A stretch of DNA of 64,000 nt from an uncultured Ignavibacteria bacterium (GTDB lineage: Bacteria; Bacteroidota; Ignavibacteria; Tepidaquicellales; Tepidaquicellaceae). The stretch lies in NCBI GenBank assembly GCA_937974175.1, contig CALJIG010000041.1:3290-67289 (forward strand). Reading direction: 5' to 3'. Below, piece by piece: positions 8,505-17,933 of the stretch. Under the pieces are notes generated by a model, which made no database searches, had not been told where the DNA came from, and was given only the letters and a program-made list of their open reading frames with translations. The stretch's first letter is position 1; the number at the start of each line of letters is the position of its first letter. The translations under genes and the position numbers were made by a program.

Positions 8505-10805
8505 CTACTTCAATAAAATCATTTTCTTTGTTTCTACAAATCCATCTGCCTGCAGCTGATAAAAATAAACTCCGCTCGGCAGCTCGATTGCATTGAAATC
8601 ATACGAGTAACTTCCTGCTGTTAGTTTTTCATATACTAAAGTCCTTACTTCCCTGCCCGTGATATCATATACTCTCAACATAGCAAAAGCTGCATTCTTT
8701 AAATCAAAATTTATTTTTGTTGTCGGGTTGAAGGGGTTGGGGAAATTTTGTTTTAAAGAAAATCCTTCGGGAACAATTGAGGATATTTGTGAAACAAATA
8801 CATTTCCTCCGTTTGTTGATTTAAAAATTGCATTCATATCTCCGCAAAACCATACATTCATTGAATCAAGTTTAAATAAAGAATTTACACCAGAGCCATA
8901 AACACTAGTCCCGTTTTCACTAAATTGCATGTTCCAACTTAAACCTGCATTTGTAGTTTTGTAAATAGCACCTCTATAATTTCCATTTACAGTTTCCTTC
9001 CCTCCTGCTAACCACACATTAGGGTTCAATGCTTTTATTGTGGAATAATTTATATTTGAATTAGAGCCTAAACTATTCCAAGTTGCTCCGGCATCTGTTG
9101 TTTTCGCAATTGAATTATAATTTATTAAATATCCATTATTTGCATCTGAAAACTTTAACTTAGAGAATACCGTTGTAGCGTTTGTATTATCCATAACGAC
9201 TGACCATTCATTTCCGCCATTAGTAGTCTTGATTATTTTTTGATAATATTGATAAAAAAATGGAGGAGCTCCTCCTACTTTATTTGCAATTACCCAACCG
9301 GTATTTTCATTTATAAAATCAATTCCAGTACAACTGTAATCTGACGCAATTGGAACTGCTAAATTAAACCAATTTTGTCCGCCATCACTAGTTTTTAATG
9401 CTACCCCGTTACTTCCTGAAGCAAAACCAATTTCACTGTTAACAATTTTTAAATCATTAATTCCTTGAATTGAACTAGGTTGTACCTGATTCCAATCATT
9501 TCCAAAATTGGTTGTTCTGTAGATTTTACCTCCGGAACCAATTCCACACAAAATATTTTCATCGATATAATTAAAGTTTCGAATACCTATAGAACTATTC
9601 TTGAAAAGCTTGTTCCAATTAGTTCCTCCATTAGTAGTTTTAAAAATATACCCTGTATCTGCTACAGCTAAACCATTTTGCAAATCTTTAAAGTAAACAT
9701 CTGAAAAATTTAAATACCAATTATGATCTTTGATGCTCCAATTTATACCGCTGTTAGTAGATTTTATAATCATATTATATCTAGCTCCGGAACCTGCTTG
9801 AGTAGGACCTCCACCTGCTATAATATTTGTTTCATTTAAAAAAAGTAATGAGCTAACTAATAAAGGACAATTTGTATTTACCTGATTCCAATTAAAACCT
9901 CCATTTGTTGTCTTAAACAAAAAATTAAATTCTCCATTTATGTAACCGGTCTGAGAATTTATAAAATTAATTTTATCGAAGCCTCTGGAGTTTGATGTAA
10001 GATTATCAGTATATGAAAACATTAAATTCCAATTATTACCTCCATTACTTGTTTTCATAATACTAGAGGTTTGAAGACCAGTATTAAATGAGGTCACTAA
10101 AGCAAAGCCTGAATCCATATCAATAGGAAAAAAATCATTGTCAGAATTATATGAGTATGGAACATTATTTATTGTTATAGGAATCCAATTAATTCCACCG
10201 TTAGTTGTTTTATTGAGAAAATGGTTAAACCCTAAAATCCACCCATTATCGTTATCAAGAAATTTTATTCGGCTTATCCCCCAAACTCCGCTGAAAACAC
10301 TTTTCGACCAGTTTTGTCCACCATCTGTAGTCGCTAACAAAATCCCACCTGCGGAGTTCTGCAGACCTAGCCATCCTGTATTTTCATTTAAAAAATAAAC
10401 TGCTCTTCCTGTACTGTATTGGTTACTTACAGACTGCTTAATCCAGTTTGTACCTCCATTTGTAGTTTTGAAAACTACACCTAAATACGTATCCCAGTTA
10501 TAACCAATTATCCAACCTATATTTTGATTTATAAAACTTCCATCTAAAATTGTATAGTTTGAATCAAATCCAATGACTGTATTCCAGCTTACACCTCCAT
10601 CAGTACTCTTTTGAAAAAATTTGCTATAATGGCAAAACCCAAAAAATGTACTATCATTTTTCGGAACTAATTTTGTAACCAAATTAGGATTATTTTCAAA
10701 TGTACTCTTCCAAGTCGGTTGCGCAAAAATATTTTGCGCTGAAAATAATAAAATAAATGAAATAAGTAGACTTGATATTTTAAAAGGCAGATGTGAGCTT
10801 CTCAT
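8505..10805 (-). CDS. T9SS-secreted NGGxxW beta-propeller protein, array 1 (14 repeats)
   Basis: Large surface or secreted protein of 766 residues. A signal peptide covers 1-28 (NIFA then Q). The body consists of repeats of about 48 residues ending in (S/T)TNGGxNW, the BNR/Ycf48-type blade motif, each preceded by a G(Y/W)-containing strand. I count 14 such motifs, which would make two seven-bladed propellers. The final 80 residues are a T9SS domain (LKQNFPNPFNPTTKINFDL to KKMILLK). A good ribosome site, AAAGGAGA, lies 5 nt before the ATG. The signal, spacer, ribosome site and C-terminal domain are shared with the next two genes upstream, while the propeller sequence differs strongly. The ligand is unknown; adhesion or binding of an extracellular partner is an inference. 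Confidence 0.88.
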   Translation of the reverse strand: MRSSHLPFKISSLLISFILLFSAQNIFAQPTWKSTFENNPNLVTKLVPKNDSTFFGFCHYSKFFQKSTDGGVSWNTVIGFDSNYTILDGSFINQNIGWIIGYNWDTYLGVVFKTTNGGTNWIKQSVSNQYSTGRAVYFLNENTGWLGLQNSAGGILLATTDGGQNWSKSVFSGVWGISRIKFLDNDNGWILGFNHFLNKTTNGGINWIPITINNVPYSYNSDNDFFPIDMDSGFALVTSFNTGLQTSSIMKTSNGGNNWNLMFSYTDNLTSNSRGFDKINFINSQTGYINGEFNFLFKTTNGGFNWNQVNTNCPLLVSSLLFLNETNIIAGGGPTQAGSGARYNMIIKSTNSGINWSIKDHNWYLNFSDVYFKDLQNGLAVADTGYIFKTTNGGTNWNKLFKNSSIGIRNFNYIDENILCGIGSGGKIYRTTNFGNDWNQVQPSSIQGINDLKIVNSEIGFASGSNGVALKTSDGGQNWFNLAVPIASDYSCTGIDFINENTGWVIANKVGGAPPFFYQYYQKIIKTTNGGNEWSVVMDNTNATTVFSKLKFSDANNGYLINYNSIAKTTDAGATWNSLGSNSNINYSTIKALNPNVWLAGGKETVNGNYRGAIYKTTNAGLSWNMQFSENGTSVYGSGVNSLFKLDSMNVWFCGDMNAIFKSTNGGNVFVSQISSIVPEGFSLKQNFPNPFNPTTKINFDLKNAAFAMLRVYDITGREVRTLVYEKLTAGSYSYDFNAIELPSGVYFYQLQADGFVETKKMILLK

Positions 10806-10893
10806 AGCTTTCTCCTTTAAGTTGATGAGGAAAGTTTAGAATAATTTATTCTTAGTTACTGAATTTATAAAGGCATAAAGAGAGTACAAAATA
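10806..10893. repeat. 88-bp conserved spacer, copy A
   Basis: Identical or nearly so to 13177-13264. On the minus strand it carries the ribosome site AAAGGAGA (complement of 10811-10818). The identity runs on into both flanking genes, covering the 3' end of the upstream gene and the 5' end of the downstream one. Confidence 0.93.
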
Positions 10894-13176
10894 CTACTTC
10901 AATAAAATCATTTTCTTTGTTTCTACAAATCCATCTGTTTGCAGCTGATAAAAATAAACTCCGCTTGGCAGCTCGATTGCATTGAAATCATACGAGTAGC
11001 TTCCCGCCGATAGTTTTTCATTTACTAAAGTCCTCACTTCCCTTCCCGTAATATCATATACTCTCAACATAGCAAAAGCTGTATTCTTTAAATCAAAATT
11101 TATTTTTGTAGTTGGGTTGAAAGGGTTGGGGTAATTTTGCTTTAACAAAAATCCCTCGGGGATATTGGTTGTGATTGGATTAATTGCAGAGATAATTTCT
11201 CCACCACCATTAGTGGTTTTGTAGATAACATTATCCGCTCCGCCAAACCAGGCATTGTTTTCGTCTAGAATGAACACAGGATTTATTATTCTTACCGGTG
11301 AATTAAACTGCAATATCCAATTCAAACCTGCATTGGTTGTCTTACTGACTGCATTATAAGTACCATAAAAACCCGTAGCCCAACCAGTACTACTATTAAG
11401 CATATACACCCAATGAAATGTAAAGTTCTGGTATTGAGAATAATTTGCCCAGCTAATTCCTCCATCAGTAGTTCTAAAAACAGTGCTTCCTTTCCATGAC
11501 CAGCCTTCATTTTGGCTAAAGAAATTTATTCTTAAATACGAAGAATAACCTGAAGTGCTGGAATAATTGTAAACAGCATTCCAGTTAATTCCCCCATTTG
11601 TAGTTCGTAGAATTGTACTTGCATAAGCAGTAAAACCTTGGTTAGCTCCGCCTGGATGATACCAGCTTGCTGCTCCGGAAATCCATCCGGTGTTTTCATT
11701 TATAAAACTTATATCCGAACATCCTCCTACTCCATAAGTGAACTCTTCCTGCGTGAAAGGAATAATCATATTATCCCAGTTTAATCCTCCATTTGTTGTT
11801 TTTTGTATTTGTTTACCCATACCCATTGCGTAGCCTGTTAACTCATTGAAAAAATCTATCTTCACTTTTGCGTAATTCAGAGGAGTTGGAATCTCACTCC
11901 AGGTTTGACCATAATTATTAGTTCTTAATATTTTTCCATTGTTAGCAAATACTAAAAGATTGGTATCATTAAGAGATTTTATAATTGTAAAACTATATGC
12001 AGTACTATCAAATATTTTTAACCAATTAACTCCTGCATTTGTTGTTCTTAAAATCATTCCCTTTTCTTCGATTGCTAAACCATTTTGATTATCTTTGAAA
12101 TGGACACCTGCAAAATTATAGTTTCGGTTGTTAAATTTTTCAGTCCAACTAACACCTGAGTTAGAAGATTTTACTATATTAACATAAGTGTTAGGTGACT
12201 CAAATGAACCTGTTGTTCTTCCACCCCCTGCTAGAATTATATCCATATCAACAGGTAAAACTGTATTAACAGGTTGACTTGAGCTCACGTAAATTGAATC
12301 CCAAGTCTGTCCTGCGCTTTCAGTTTTAAACAACACATTTCCTCCGTAAATATATCCTATGTAAGGTGTAAAAAATTTCATTTCTGCTAATGTACTTGAG
12401 CGATATCCCATTAAATTCCAATCTACCCCGCCATTAGTAGTTTTATAAAAAGCAGATTGTAGTGAACCAACTTTAGACAATACCCAATATTCATTTGCAT
12501 TTATTATACTGAAATCTATTAAATTGTGTCCATTAAAATTAATATCTCTTACCCAATTTTGCCCTGCATTAGTAGTCTTAGCTAAAATGCCTCCATATCC
12601 TATAATCCATCCTGTATTTTCATTGTAAAACCGCACTTTATCAATATTAGTTGTAAAACCATAAGACGACCATGGTCTGCTTGTCCAATTAATCCCACCA
12701 TTTGTAGTAGTTAAGAATTGCTGATTAGATGAAACATAAATTACATTTTCATTAATCACAGAAATACTTTTGCACCAATAATGGAGGATGCCTGGATTTT
12801 GGCGTACCCAGTTTAAACCTCCATTTGTTGTTTTTATTATTGCTCCATCGAGACCATTTTTATACCAACCAACAATCCAACCAATTTCAGGAGTAATAAA
12901 CTTACCATCGTTAATAATGCAAGCTGTGTCCAGTATGGAACTTTGCAAATTGAGCCAACTGGTTCCGCCATCTGTACTTTTCAAAAGGTATTTGCTATCA
13001 TTACTAAAAGCAAAAAAATTAAGACTATCTCTTTTTATAATCTTATTTATAATAAAAACATTGTTGGAAAAAGTACTCTGCCACCCGCTCTGCGCAAAAA
13101 TGCTTTGCGCTGAAAATAATAAAATGAATGAAATAAGTAGACTTGAAAATTTAAAAGGCAGATGTGAGCTTCTCAT
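10894..13176 (-). CDS. T9SS-secreted NGGxxW beta-propeller protein, array 1 (14 repeats)
   Basis: Paralogue of its two neighbours, 760 residues. The signal peptide MRSSHLPFKFSSLLISFILL... differs by only a few residues from that of the 8505-10805 protein. I count 14 blade motifs such as STDGGTSW, TTNGGLNW, TTNAGQNW, TESAGQTW and TTNGGGEI, again fitting two seven-bladed propellers. The T9SS domain is nearly the same as in the other array members (LKQNYPNPFNPTTKINFDL to VETKKMILLK). The ATG is preceded at 5 nt by AAAGGAGA. Conserved ends around a divergent middle point to tandem duplication followed by diversification or gene conversion. Function beyond surface display is not known. Confidence 0.88.
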   Translation of the reverse strand: MRSSHLPFKFSSLLISFILLFSAQSIFAQSGWQSTFSNNVFIINKIIKRDSLNFFAFSNDSKYLLKSTDGGTSWLNLQSSILDTACIINDGKFITPEIGWIVGWYKNGLDGAIIKTTNGGLNWVRQNPGILHYWCKSISVINENVIYVSSNQQFLTTTNGGINWTSRPWSSYGFTTNIDKVRFYNENTGWIIGYGGILAKTTNAGQNWVRDINFNGHNLIDFSIINANEYWVLSKVGSLQSAFYKTTNGGVDWNLMGYRSSTLAEMKFFTPYIGYIYGGNVLFKTESAGQTWDSIYVSSSQPVNTVLPVDMDIILAGGGRTTGSFESPNTYVNIVKSSNSGVSWTEKFNNRNYNFAGVHFKDNQNGLAIEEKGMILRTTNAGVNWLKIFDSTAYSFTIIKSLNDTNLLVFANNGKILRTNNYGQTWSEIPTPLNYAKVKIDFFNELTGYAMGMGKQIQKTTNGGLNWDNMIIPFTQEEFTYGVGGCSDISFINENTGWISGAASWYHPGGANQGFTAYASTILRTTNGGINWNAVYNYSSTSGYSSYLRINFFSQNEGWSWKGSTVFRTTDGGISWANYSQYQNFTFHWVYMLNSSTGWATGFYGTYNAVSKTTNAGLNWILQFNSPVRIINPVFILDENNAWFGGADNVIYKTTNGGGEIISAINPITTNIPEGFLLKQNYPNPFNPTTKINFDLKNTAFAMLRVYDITGREVRTLVNEKLSAGSYSYDFNAIELPSGVYFYQLQTDGFVETKKMILLK

Positions 13177-13264
13177 AGCTTTCTCCTTTAAGTTGATGAG
13201 GAAAGTTTAGAATAATTTATTCTTAGTTACTGAATTTATAAAGGCATAAAGAGAGTACAAAATA
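13177..13264. repeat. 88-bp conserved spacer, copy B
   Basis: Second copy of the array-1 spacer, with the ribosome site at the complement of 13182-13189. A diverged third relative occupies the start of 15419-15500, with the same ribosome site at the complement of 15424-15431. Confidence 0.93.
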
Positions 13265-15418
13265 CTACTTCAATAAAATCATTTTCTTTGTTTCTACAAA
13301 TCCATCTGTTTGCAGCTGATAAAAATAAACTCCGCTCGGCAGCTCGCTTGCATTGAAATCATACGAGTAGCTTCCTGCCGATAGTTTTTCATTTACTAAA
13401 GTCCTCACTTCACTTCCCGTAATATCGTAAACTCTCAGCAAAGCAAAAGCAGAATTCTTCAAATCAAAATTTATTTTTGTAGTCGGGTTAAAAGGGTTGG
13501 GGTAATTTTGGTGTAAGGAATAACTTTCCGCAATAACTCCTTCGTTTATATGTCTGATATTCGTAGGGTTAAAATTTGCATAAAGAATACCTTCAGGACT
13601 GACTGCATATACTTTTCCTGAATTTAATTCTGAGATAGCAGTTATATTACATGGTATAGGTAATGTTTGATTCTCCCAGCTTGTACCTCCGTTTACTGTT
13701 CTTCGTAATCCGCCAGTCCAGCCAAGTAAGCCGGTGGATGCATCAGAAAAGCTAAGTTCATTATAAATTGTTGTAGCAGATGAACTCGTATAGAGTATCA
13801 ATGACCAATTAGTTCCGCCATTTGTTGTCTTGTATAACTGCGGACGATAAATATAACTAAACATCCCTACATCTCTATAATAACCGCACATATAACCTGT
13901 TGAAGCGTCTGCAAATTTTATACTTGAAAAAGAACACTTAGGATGAATGCTATACTGCATCCAATTTGTACCGCCATTTGATGTTGTAAAATAATTCCCG
14001 CTATCAGCGGCAATGTGACCGAACAAAGCATCAGTAAAGTAAATCCTATTAAGTTTATTATAGGAAGGTAAAGACTGGTTCTGCCATGATGTACCTGAGT
14101 TTGTGGTTTTAAAAATTTTCCCTGAATCACCGCACAACCAGCCGGTATTATTATTTACAAAAAAGAAATCGTTTACAGGAGAATTAGTTAAAGCCACAGA
14201 ATCCCAGTTAACTCCTCCATTATGAGTATTGAAAGCTTTTCCGGAATAGCTTCCGAGAAAAAAGGTTTGATTATTAAGAACTTTTAAACTGACAATATGT
14301 TGAGTTCTGAATGTATCAACTAAATTCCACCTTACTCCTTGGTTAGAAGTTTTTAAGAGGACAGATGCTGCTCCAGTTCTTGATATTAAATATCCGGTAT
14401 CATCATTAATAAACTGAAGAGATGATGCTTGTGTGAAAGGATTTAACACCATTTTCCAATTTGCACCTCCGTTTGTCGTCGAAAGTATTTTACCTTCTGC
14501 TCCTGCTATCCACCCCGTATTTACATCTTCAAAAAATAAATCGAATGCATAGGTAGAATTATTTTGAGAAAACCAATTGATACCTTGATTTGTCGTCTTG
14601 AAAACTTGACCCAACTGAGTGACGAACCATCCGGTGTTTGAGTTCAAAAATAAAATCTCTCTACAATTTCCCAAGGCAACTCCTGAATTCGTCCATGTAT
14701 TTCCTCCATCAACTGTACGATAAGGGTCATAAAAACCGCACGACCAGCCGTTAAGTGAATCTGTAAATACTATCTTATTTGAAAAATGGGATGTTGCTAT
14801 TTTTATTTTAAACCAGCTTTGCCCTCCATCAGTTGTTCTTGCTACAGAATCTGTCTGGTTAGCATTAGAAGTTGTCAAGAATAATTTATTTCCGTTAATG
14901 ATACAAATACTATTAACTTCATCAAAATTTAAATTTTGAACTGACCAGTTTAATCCACCGTTTGTAGTTTTTACAACTTGTCCTTGTCCGGTTGTGTTTA
15001 CACCTGCTGCCCAACCGGTTGTTCTGTTTAAGAAATTTACACATCTTACTCCAATGGGATATGAATTCATGTTAATAGCATTCCAGCTAACTCCCCCATC
15101 TGTTGTTTTTTCTATTAAGTTACCATTCAGGACTACTCCAAACCCATACAGACTGTCAACCCAGCATACTTTTCCAAACAAAGTATACCCTGTTGCCTTA
15201 GGTAACGACCAATTTTCACCATTGTCGGTTGACGTTTTATAATAATCACTTCCGTATGCTATTAATTTAGTCGAAGAGATTTTTTCAATGCACTGGTAAT
15301 CGCTTGCTTTATTCAGCAGAGTCCATCCGCTTTGCGCAAAAATATTTTGTGATGAAAATAAAAGAATCAATAAAATTACCAGAGTTGTAATTTTGAAAGG
15401 CAGATGTAAGCTTCTCAT
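13265..15418 (-). CDS. T9SS-secreted NGGxxW beta-propeller protein, array 1 (13-14 repeats)
   Basis: First gene of the array in transcription order, 717 residues. Signal peptide MRSLHLPFKITTLVILLILL... ends near residue 28. Thirteen clear blade motifs are visible (STDNGENW, TTDGGVSW, TVDGGNTW, THNGGVNW, TVNGGTSW and others). A fourteenth unit before the C-terminal domain lacks the motif (SPEGILYANFNP). The T9SS domain HQNYPNPFNPTTKINFDL to VETKKMILLK is almost identical to that of the next gene. Its upstream spacer is a diverged version of the 88-bp spacer, followed by a ten-unit heptamer tract, so this is the older boundary of the array. Confidence 0.87.
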   Translation of the reverse strand: MRSLHLPFKITTLVILLILLFSSQNIFAQSGWTLLNKASDYQCIEKISSTKLIAYGSDYYKTSTDNGENWSLPKATGYTLFGKVCWVDSLYGFGVVLNGNLIEKTTDGGVSWNAINMNSYPIGVRCVNFLNRTTGWAAGVNTTGQGQVVKTTNGGLNWSVQNLNFDEVNSICIINGNKLFLTTSNANQTDSVARTTDGGQSWFKIKIATSHFSNKIVFTDSLNGWSCGFYDPYRTVDGGNTWTNSGVALGNCREILFLNSNTGWFVTQLGQVFKTTNQGINWFSQNNSTYAFDLFFEDVNTGWIAGAEGKILSTTNGGANWKMVLNPFTQASSLQFINDDTGYLISRTGAASVLLKTSNQGVRWNLVDTFRTQHIVSLKVLNNQTFFLGSYSGKAFNTHNGGVNWDSVALTNSPVNDFFFVNNNTGWLCGDSGKIFKTTNSGTSWQNQSLPSYNKLNRIYFTDALFGHIAADSGNYFTTSNGGTNWMQYSIHPKCSFSSIKFADASTGYMCGYYRDVGMFSYIYRPQLYKTTNGGTNWSLILYTSSSATTIYNELSFSDASTGLLGWTGGLRRTVNGGTSWENQTLPIPCNITAISELNSGKVYAVSPEGILYANFNPTNIRHINEGVIAESYSLHQNYPNPFNPTTKINFDLKNSAFALLRVYDITGSEVRTLVNEKLSAGSYSYDFNASELPSGVYFYQLQTDGFVETKKMILLK

Positions 15419-15505
15419 AGCTTTCTCCTTTAAGTTAGTGAGGAAAGATTTAAGCTAATTTATTCTTAGTTACTGAAATAATAAAGGTATAAAACGAGTA
15501 TAAAT

Positions 15506-15575
15506 CGTAATTCGTAAATCGTAATTCGTAAATCGTAATTCGTAAATCGTAATTCGTAACTCGTAATTCGTAATT
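15506..15575. repeat. 7-bp tandem repeat, cgtaaWt/cgtaatt x10
   Basis: Ten contiguous heptamers, mostly alternating cgtaatt and cgtaaat with one cgtaact, just downstream of the amidase stop and upstream of array 1. It is the longest period-7 tract in the window. Confidence 0.95.
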
Positions 15576-15577
15576 GA

Positions 15578-16387
15578 CTAGAAAGAGTTCTCCCATTCAT
15601 AATCCATCTTATAATATCTAATGGCTTTATAAATTGAGCGGGCTATATCGTACTGACCGTCTTTCGAGCGGAGATAAGCTTCGTCTTTTTTATTGGAAAG
15701 GTAGCCGCACTCGACCAGTACGGAAGGCATTGAAGCTGTCCAGTTTACGATAAACTCTTCTTCTAAAATTCCCCTGTTCTCTAACTGAGTAGTCTTTGTC
15801 AGCTCTGTTTGAAGGATGGATGCAAACCGCTCAGAATATCTTCTATAGACATTCGTAAGCATCGATGAAAGAATAAAATCATTCTGGAAAGTCGGTCTGC
15901 CTCTGAGCGAATCTACATTATCTCTCAACAACTGATTTTCACTCTGAGTTATTTTTACTGCGTCGTTGGTTTTTGTGGGTGAGATAACATAAATTTCAAA
16001 TCCGGATTTATCTGTCTCTTCAGGCAGCTTGGAATTACAATGAATGCTCACGAAAAGTTTCCCTTTTTTCGAGTTAGCAATTCTGCCGCGTTCTTTCAGT
16101 TCCGGAAATGAATCGTCATCGCGAGTCATATATACCTCCATATCGGTATAATTCTTCCGAAGCATCTCAGCAAGATATTTTGCTATCAACAGGTTATAAT
16201 TCTTCTCCGGAATTTTGCTGACACTTGTGCTTCCCGGGTCTTTACCGCCATGCCCGGCATCGATTATCACAACGTCAATCTTACTTCCCTCTTTACGGAC
16301 ATTAACCTGACTTTCACTCTGATTAAAAAAAATAACCGAAGTTAAGCTTAAAACTAATAATGATATGAAGAAGAATTTTAGCCTCAT
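15578..16387 (-). CDS. N-acetylmuramoyl-L-alanine amidase (Amidase_3)
   Basis: Zinc amidase that cuts the bond between muramic acid and the peptide stem in peptidoglycan. I take the ATG at 16387 (269 residues). An in-frame TTG at 16408 would start inside a heptamer repeat. An N-terminal hydrophobic signal covers about 1-22. Catalytic features: H46 in DAGHGG, E61, H116 in SIHCN and the general-base glutamate E226 in VECGYLSN. The insertion between H116 and E226 (about 150-210) is of usual length for the AmiA/B/C class, where it can act as an autoinhibitory segment. No AMIN or LysM domain is present. It sits after yajQ, yraN and rnhB on the same strand. Confidence 0.93.
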   Translation of the reverse strand: MRLKFFFISLLVLSLTSVIFFNQSESQVNVRKEGSKIDVVIIDAGHGGKDPGSTSVSKIPEKNYNLLIAKYLAEMLRKNYTDMEVYMTRDDDSFPELKERGRIANSKKGKLFVSIHCNSKLPEETDKSGFEIYVISPTKTNDAVKITQSENQLLRDNVDSLRGRPTFQNDFILSSMLTNVYRRYSERFASILQTELTKTTQLENRGILEEEFIVNWTASMPSVLVECGYLSNKKDEAYLRSKDGQYDIARSIYKAIRYYKMDYEWENSF

Positions 16388-16402
16388 GTTTTTTCTGATA
16401 AC

Positions 16403-16430
16403 GAACAACTGACAACTAGCAACTATTAAC
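16403..16430. repeat. Degenerate period-7 tract, NNNcaac x4
   Basis: gaacaac, tgacaac, tagcaac, tattaac: the last four positions are kept while the first three vary. It overlaps the final codons of yajQ and the spacer to the amidase gene. Confidence 0.7.
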
Positions 16431-16926
16431 GATAATTTGTTACCTGAAACGCAAAATCCAAATCAGCCGCGTTCAGCATCTTTATCACTTCCTGCAAATC
16501 GTCTTTCGATTTTCCCTGCACACGTACCTGCTCATCCTGTATCGAAGCGTTTACTTTTATTTTCATTTCTTTAATCATCTTTGTAACCTTTTTTGCATTC
16601 TCTTTATCAATGCCTGCCTGCAAAGTGATTTCCTGTTTAGCCGTTCCCATTCCGCTGCCCTGCTCAATCGCTCCGTACTTCAGAGCCTTAACTGATATGC
16701 CTCTCTTGATAAGCTTATTTTGAAGGATATCATTCACGACTTTCACTCTAAAATCATCTGCCGATGTTACATTAATTTTTTTATCTTTTTTATTGAGAGT
16801 TATTTCACTGTGACTGCCTTTTAAATCGTATCGCTGCTGAATTTCCTTTATCGCCTGATTCATCGCGTTATCTACTTCCTGCAAATCGATTTCCGATACT
16901 ATATCAAATGAGTATGTGTCTGCCAT
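16426..16926 (-). CDS. yajQ: YajQ-family nucleotide-binding protein
   Basis: Small cytoplasmic protein of 166 residues, the standard family length. It begins MADTYSFDIVSEIDLQEVDNAM, contains QRYDLKGS at 31-38, and ends FAFQVTNYR, all family signatures. YajQ proteins bind nucleic acid or, in some species, cyclic di-GMP; which applies here cannot be decided. The gene is followed within 40 bp by the amidase gene and lies 14 bp downstream of yraN, so an rnhB-yraN-yajQ-amidase operon is likely. Confidence 0.95.
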   Translation of the reverse strand: MADTYSFDIVSEIDLQEVDNAMNQAIKEIQQRYDLKGSHSEITLNKKDKKINVTSADDFRVKVVNDILQNKLIKRGISVKALKYGAIEQGSGMGTAKQEITLQAGIDKENAKKVTKMIKEMKIKVNASIQDEQVRVQGKSKDDLQEVIKMLNAADLDFAFQVTNYR

Positions 16927-16940
16927 TTTTCTTTATTAAA

Positions 16941-17321
16941 TTAATAAAATGCGTTCTTTATATGAACTATGTTTTTTTGATTATTCATTAAATAAACTAC
17001 GATTACATCTAATCTTATCTGATAATCCTGATACATTTCATTCTCGTATAAAAATCCTTCTGCTGCTTTTCTTATCTGCGCCTGCTTCTTTGCATCTACC
17101 GATTCTTCTCCTTCACCGAACTTCTTGCTTCTTCTTGTCTTTACTTCAATAAAAATTATTTCTTTTTCCTTATCCTCGCCCCGCGTAAAAATTAAATCCG
17201 CTTCCGCTCTCTCAAATCTGTAATTATTTTTTAAAAATGTATATCCGTTTTCAATCAGAAATTCTTTGGCAAGCAACTCGCCCTGCTTACCTAAGCGATT
17301 TTTATATATGCACTTTTCCAA
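16941..17321 (-). CDS. yraN: YraN/UPF0102 family endonuclease-like protein
   Basis: A 126-residue protein with the restriction-endonuclease-like core of the UPF0102 family: GKQGELLAKEFL, then RAEADLIFT and IFIEVKTRRS, giving the D...ExK metal-site pattern. Its role is not settled in any species; a DNA-processing role is assumed from fold. It starts at a TTG inside the end of rnhB (20-bp overlap) in another frame. The overlap with rnhB is the usual gene order for this family and implies translational coupling. Confidence 0.92.
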   Translation of the reverse strand: MEKCIYKNRLGKQGELLAKEFLIENGYTFLKNNYRFERAEADLIFTRGEDKEKEIIFIEVKTRRSKKFGEGEESVDAKKQAQIRKAAEGFLYENEMYQDYQIRLDVIVVYLMNNQKNIVHIKNAFY

Positions 17322-17892
17322 GTTCTTCGACGAAATTTTTACAGAATGTCCTTCTGTGAATCGGAGTTAATCCAAACTGCTTAATCAATCCTATATGCTC
17401 TTTAGTTCCGTAACCTTTATGTTTTCCAAATCGGTATTCAGGATATCTAGTATCATACTCTCTCATTATTCTATCGCGGGTAACTTTTGCTAAAATAGAA
17501 GCGCAGGAAATTTCAAAAACTTTCGCATCACCTTCAACTATAGTCTCATAATTTAATTCTTTTTCTTTTCCATCTTTCAGCTTAAAATATTTTCCGTCAA
17601 TCAGGAATTTTTCGCATTTCTGTTTTAGTTCAAAAGCTATAAGACCCATTCCCTGCATAGTTGCAGCAAGGATATTTATTTCATCTATAACATTATGTTC
17701 AATTCTTTTAATTACAAATTCGCCGCCCGATGAAACAATCTCCTCGAATAAAATCTCTCTGTCCGGCTCAGATATTTTCTTTGAGTCAGTTATGAATTCG
17801 TTAAAATAGTTATTGGTATTTATAAAGCCGGCTACGACTACCGGACCCGCTAATGGTCCCCTGCCCGCCTCATCTATTCCGCAAACAATCAT
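17302..17892 (-). CDS. rnhB: Ribonuclease HII
   Basis: Removes RNA from RNA-DNA hybrids and starts ribonucleotide excision repair. The N-terminus ICGIDEAGRGPLAGPVVVAG holds the catalytic D7-E8 pair in DEAGRG. The remaining acidic ligands lie around LIDGKYF and KVTRDRIM, and ISCASILAKVTRD is a strong family block. Its 196 residues match the usual size. The start ATG is clear. It heads the cluster with yraN. Confidence 0.97.
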   Translation of the reverse strand: MIVCGIDEAGRGPLAGPVVVAGFINTNNYFNEFITDSKKISEPDREILFEEIVSSGGEFVIKRIEHNVIDEINILAATMQGMGLIAFELKQKCEKFLIDGKYFKLKDGKEKELNYETIVEGDAKVFEISCASILAKVTRDRIMREYDTRYPEYRFGKHKGYGTKEHIGLIKQFGLTPIHRRTFCKNFVEELGKVHI

Positions 17893-17933
17893 GTATAAAT
17901 TTATTGGAAATTATTTTTTATTAAAATGGAAAT

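Noticed and set aside
15506..15575. Possible CRISPR array
   Set aside because: The units are 7 bp and contiguous, with no spacers and no cas genes nearby.
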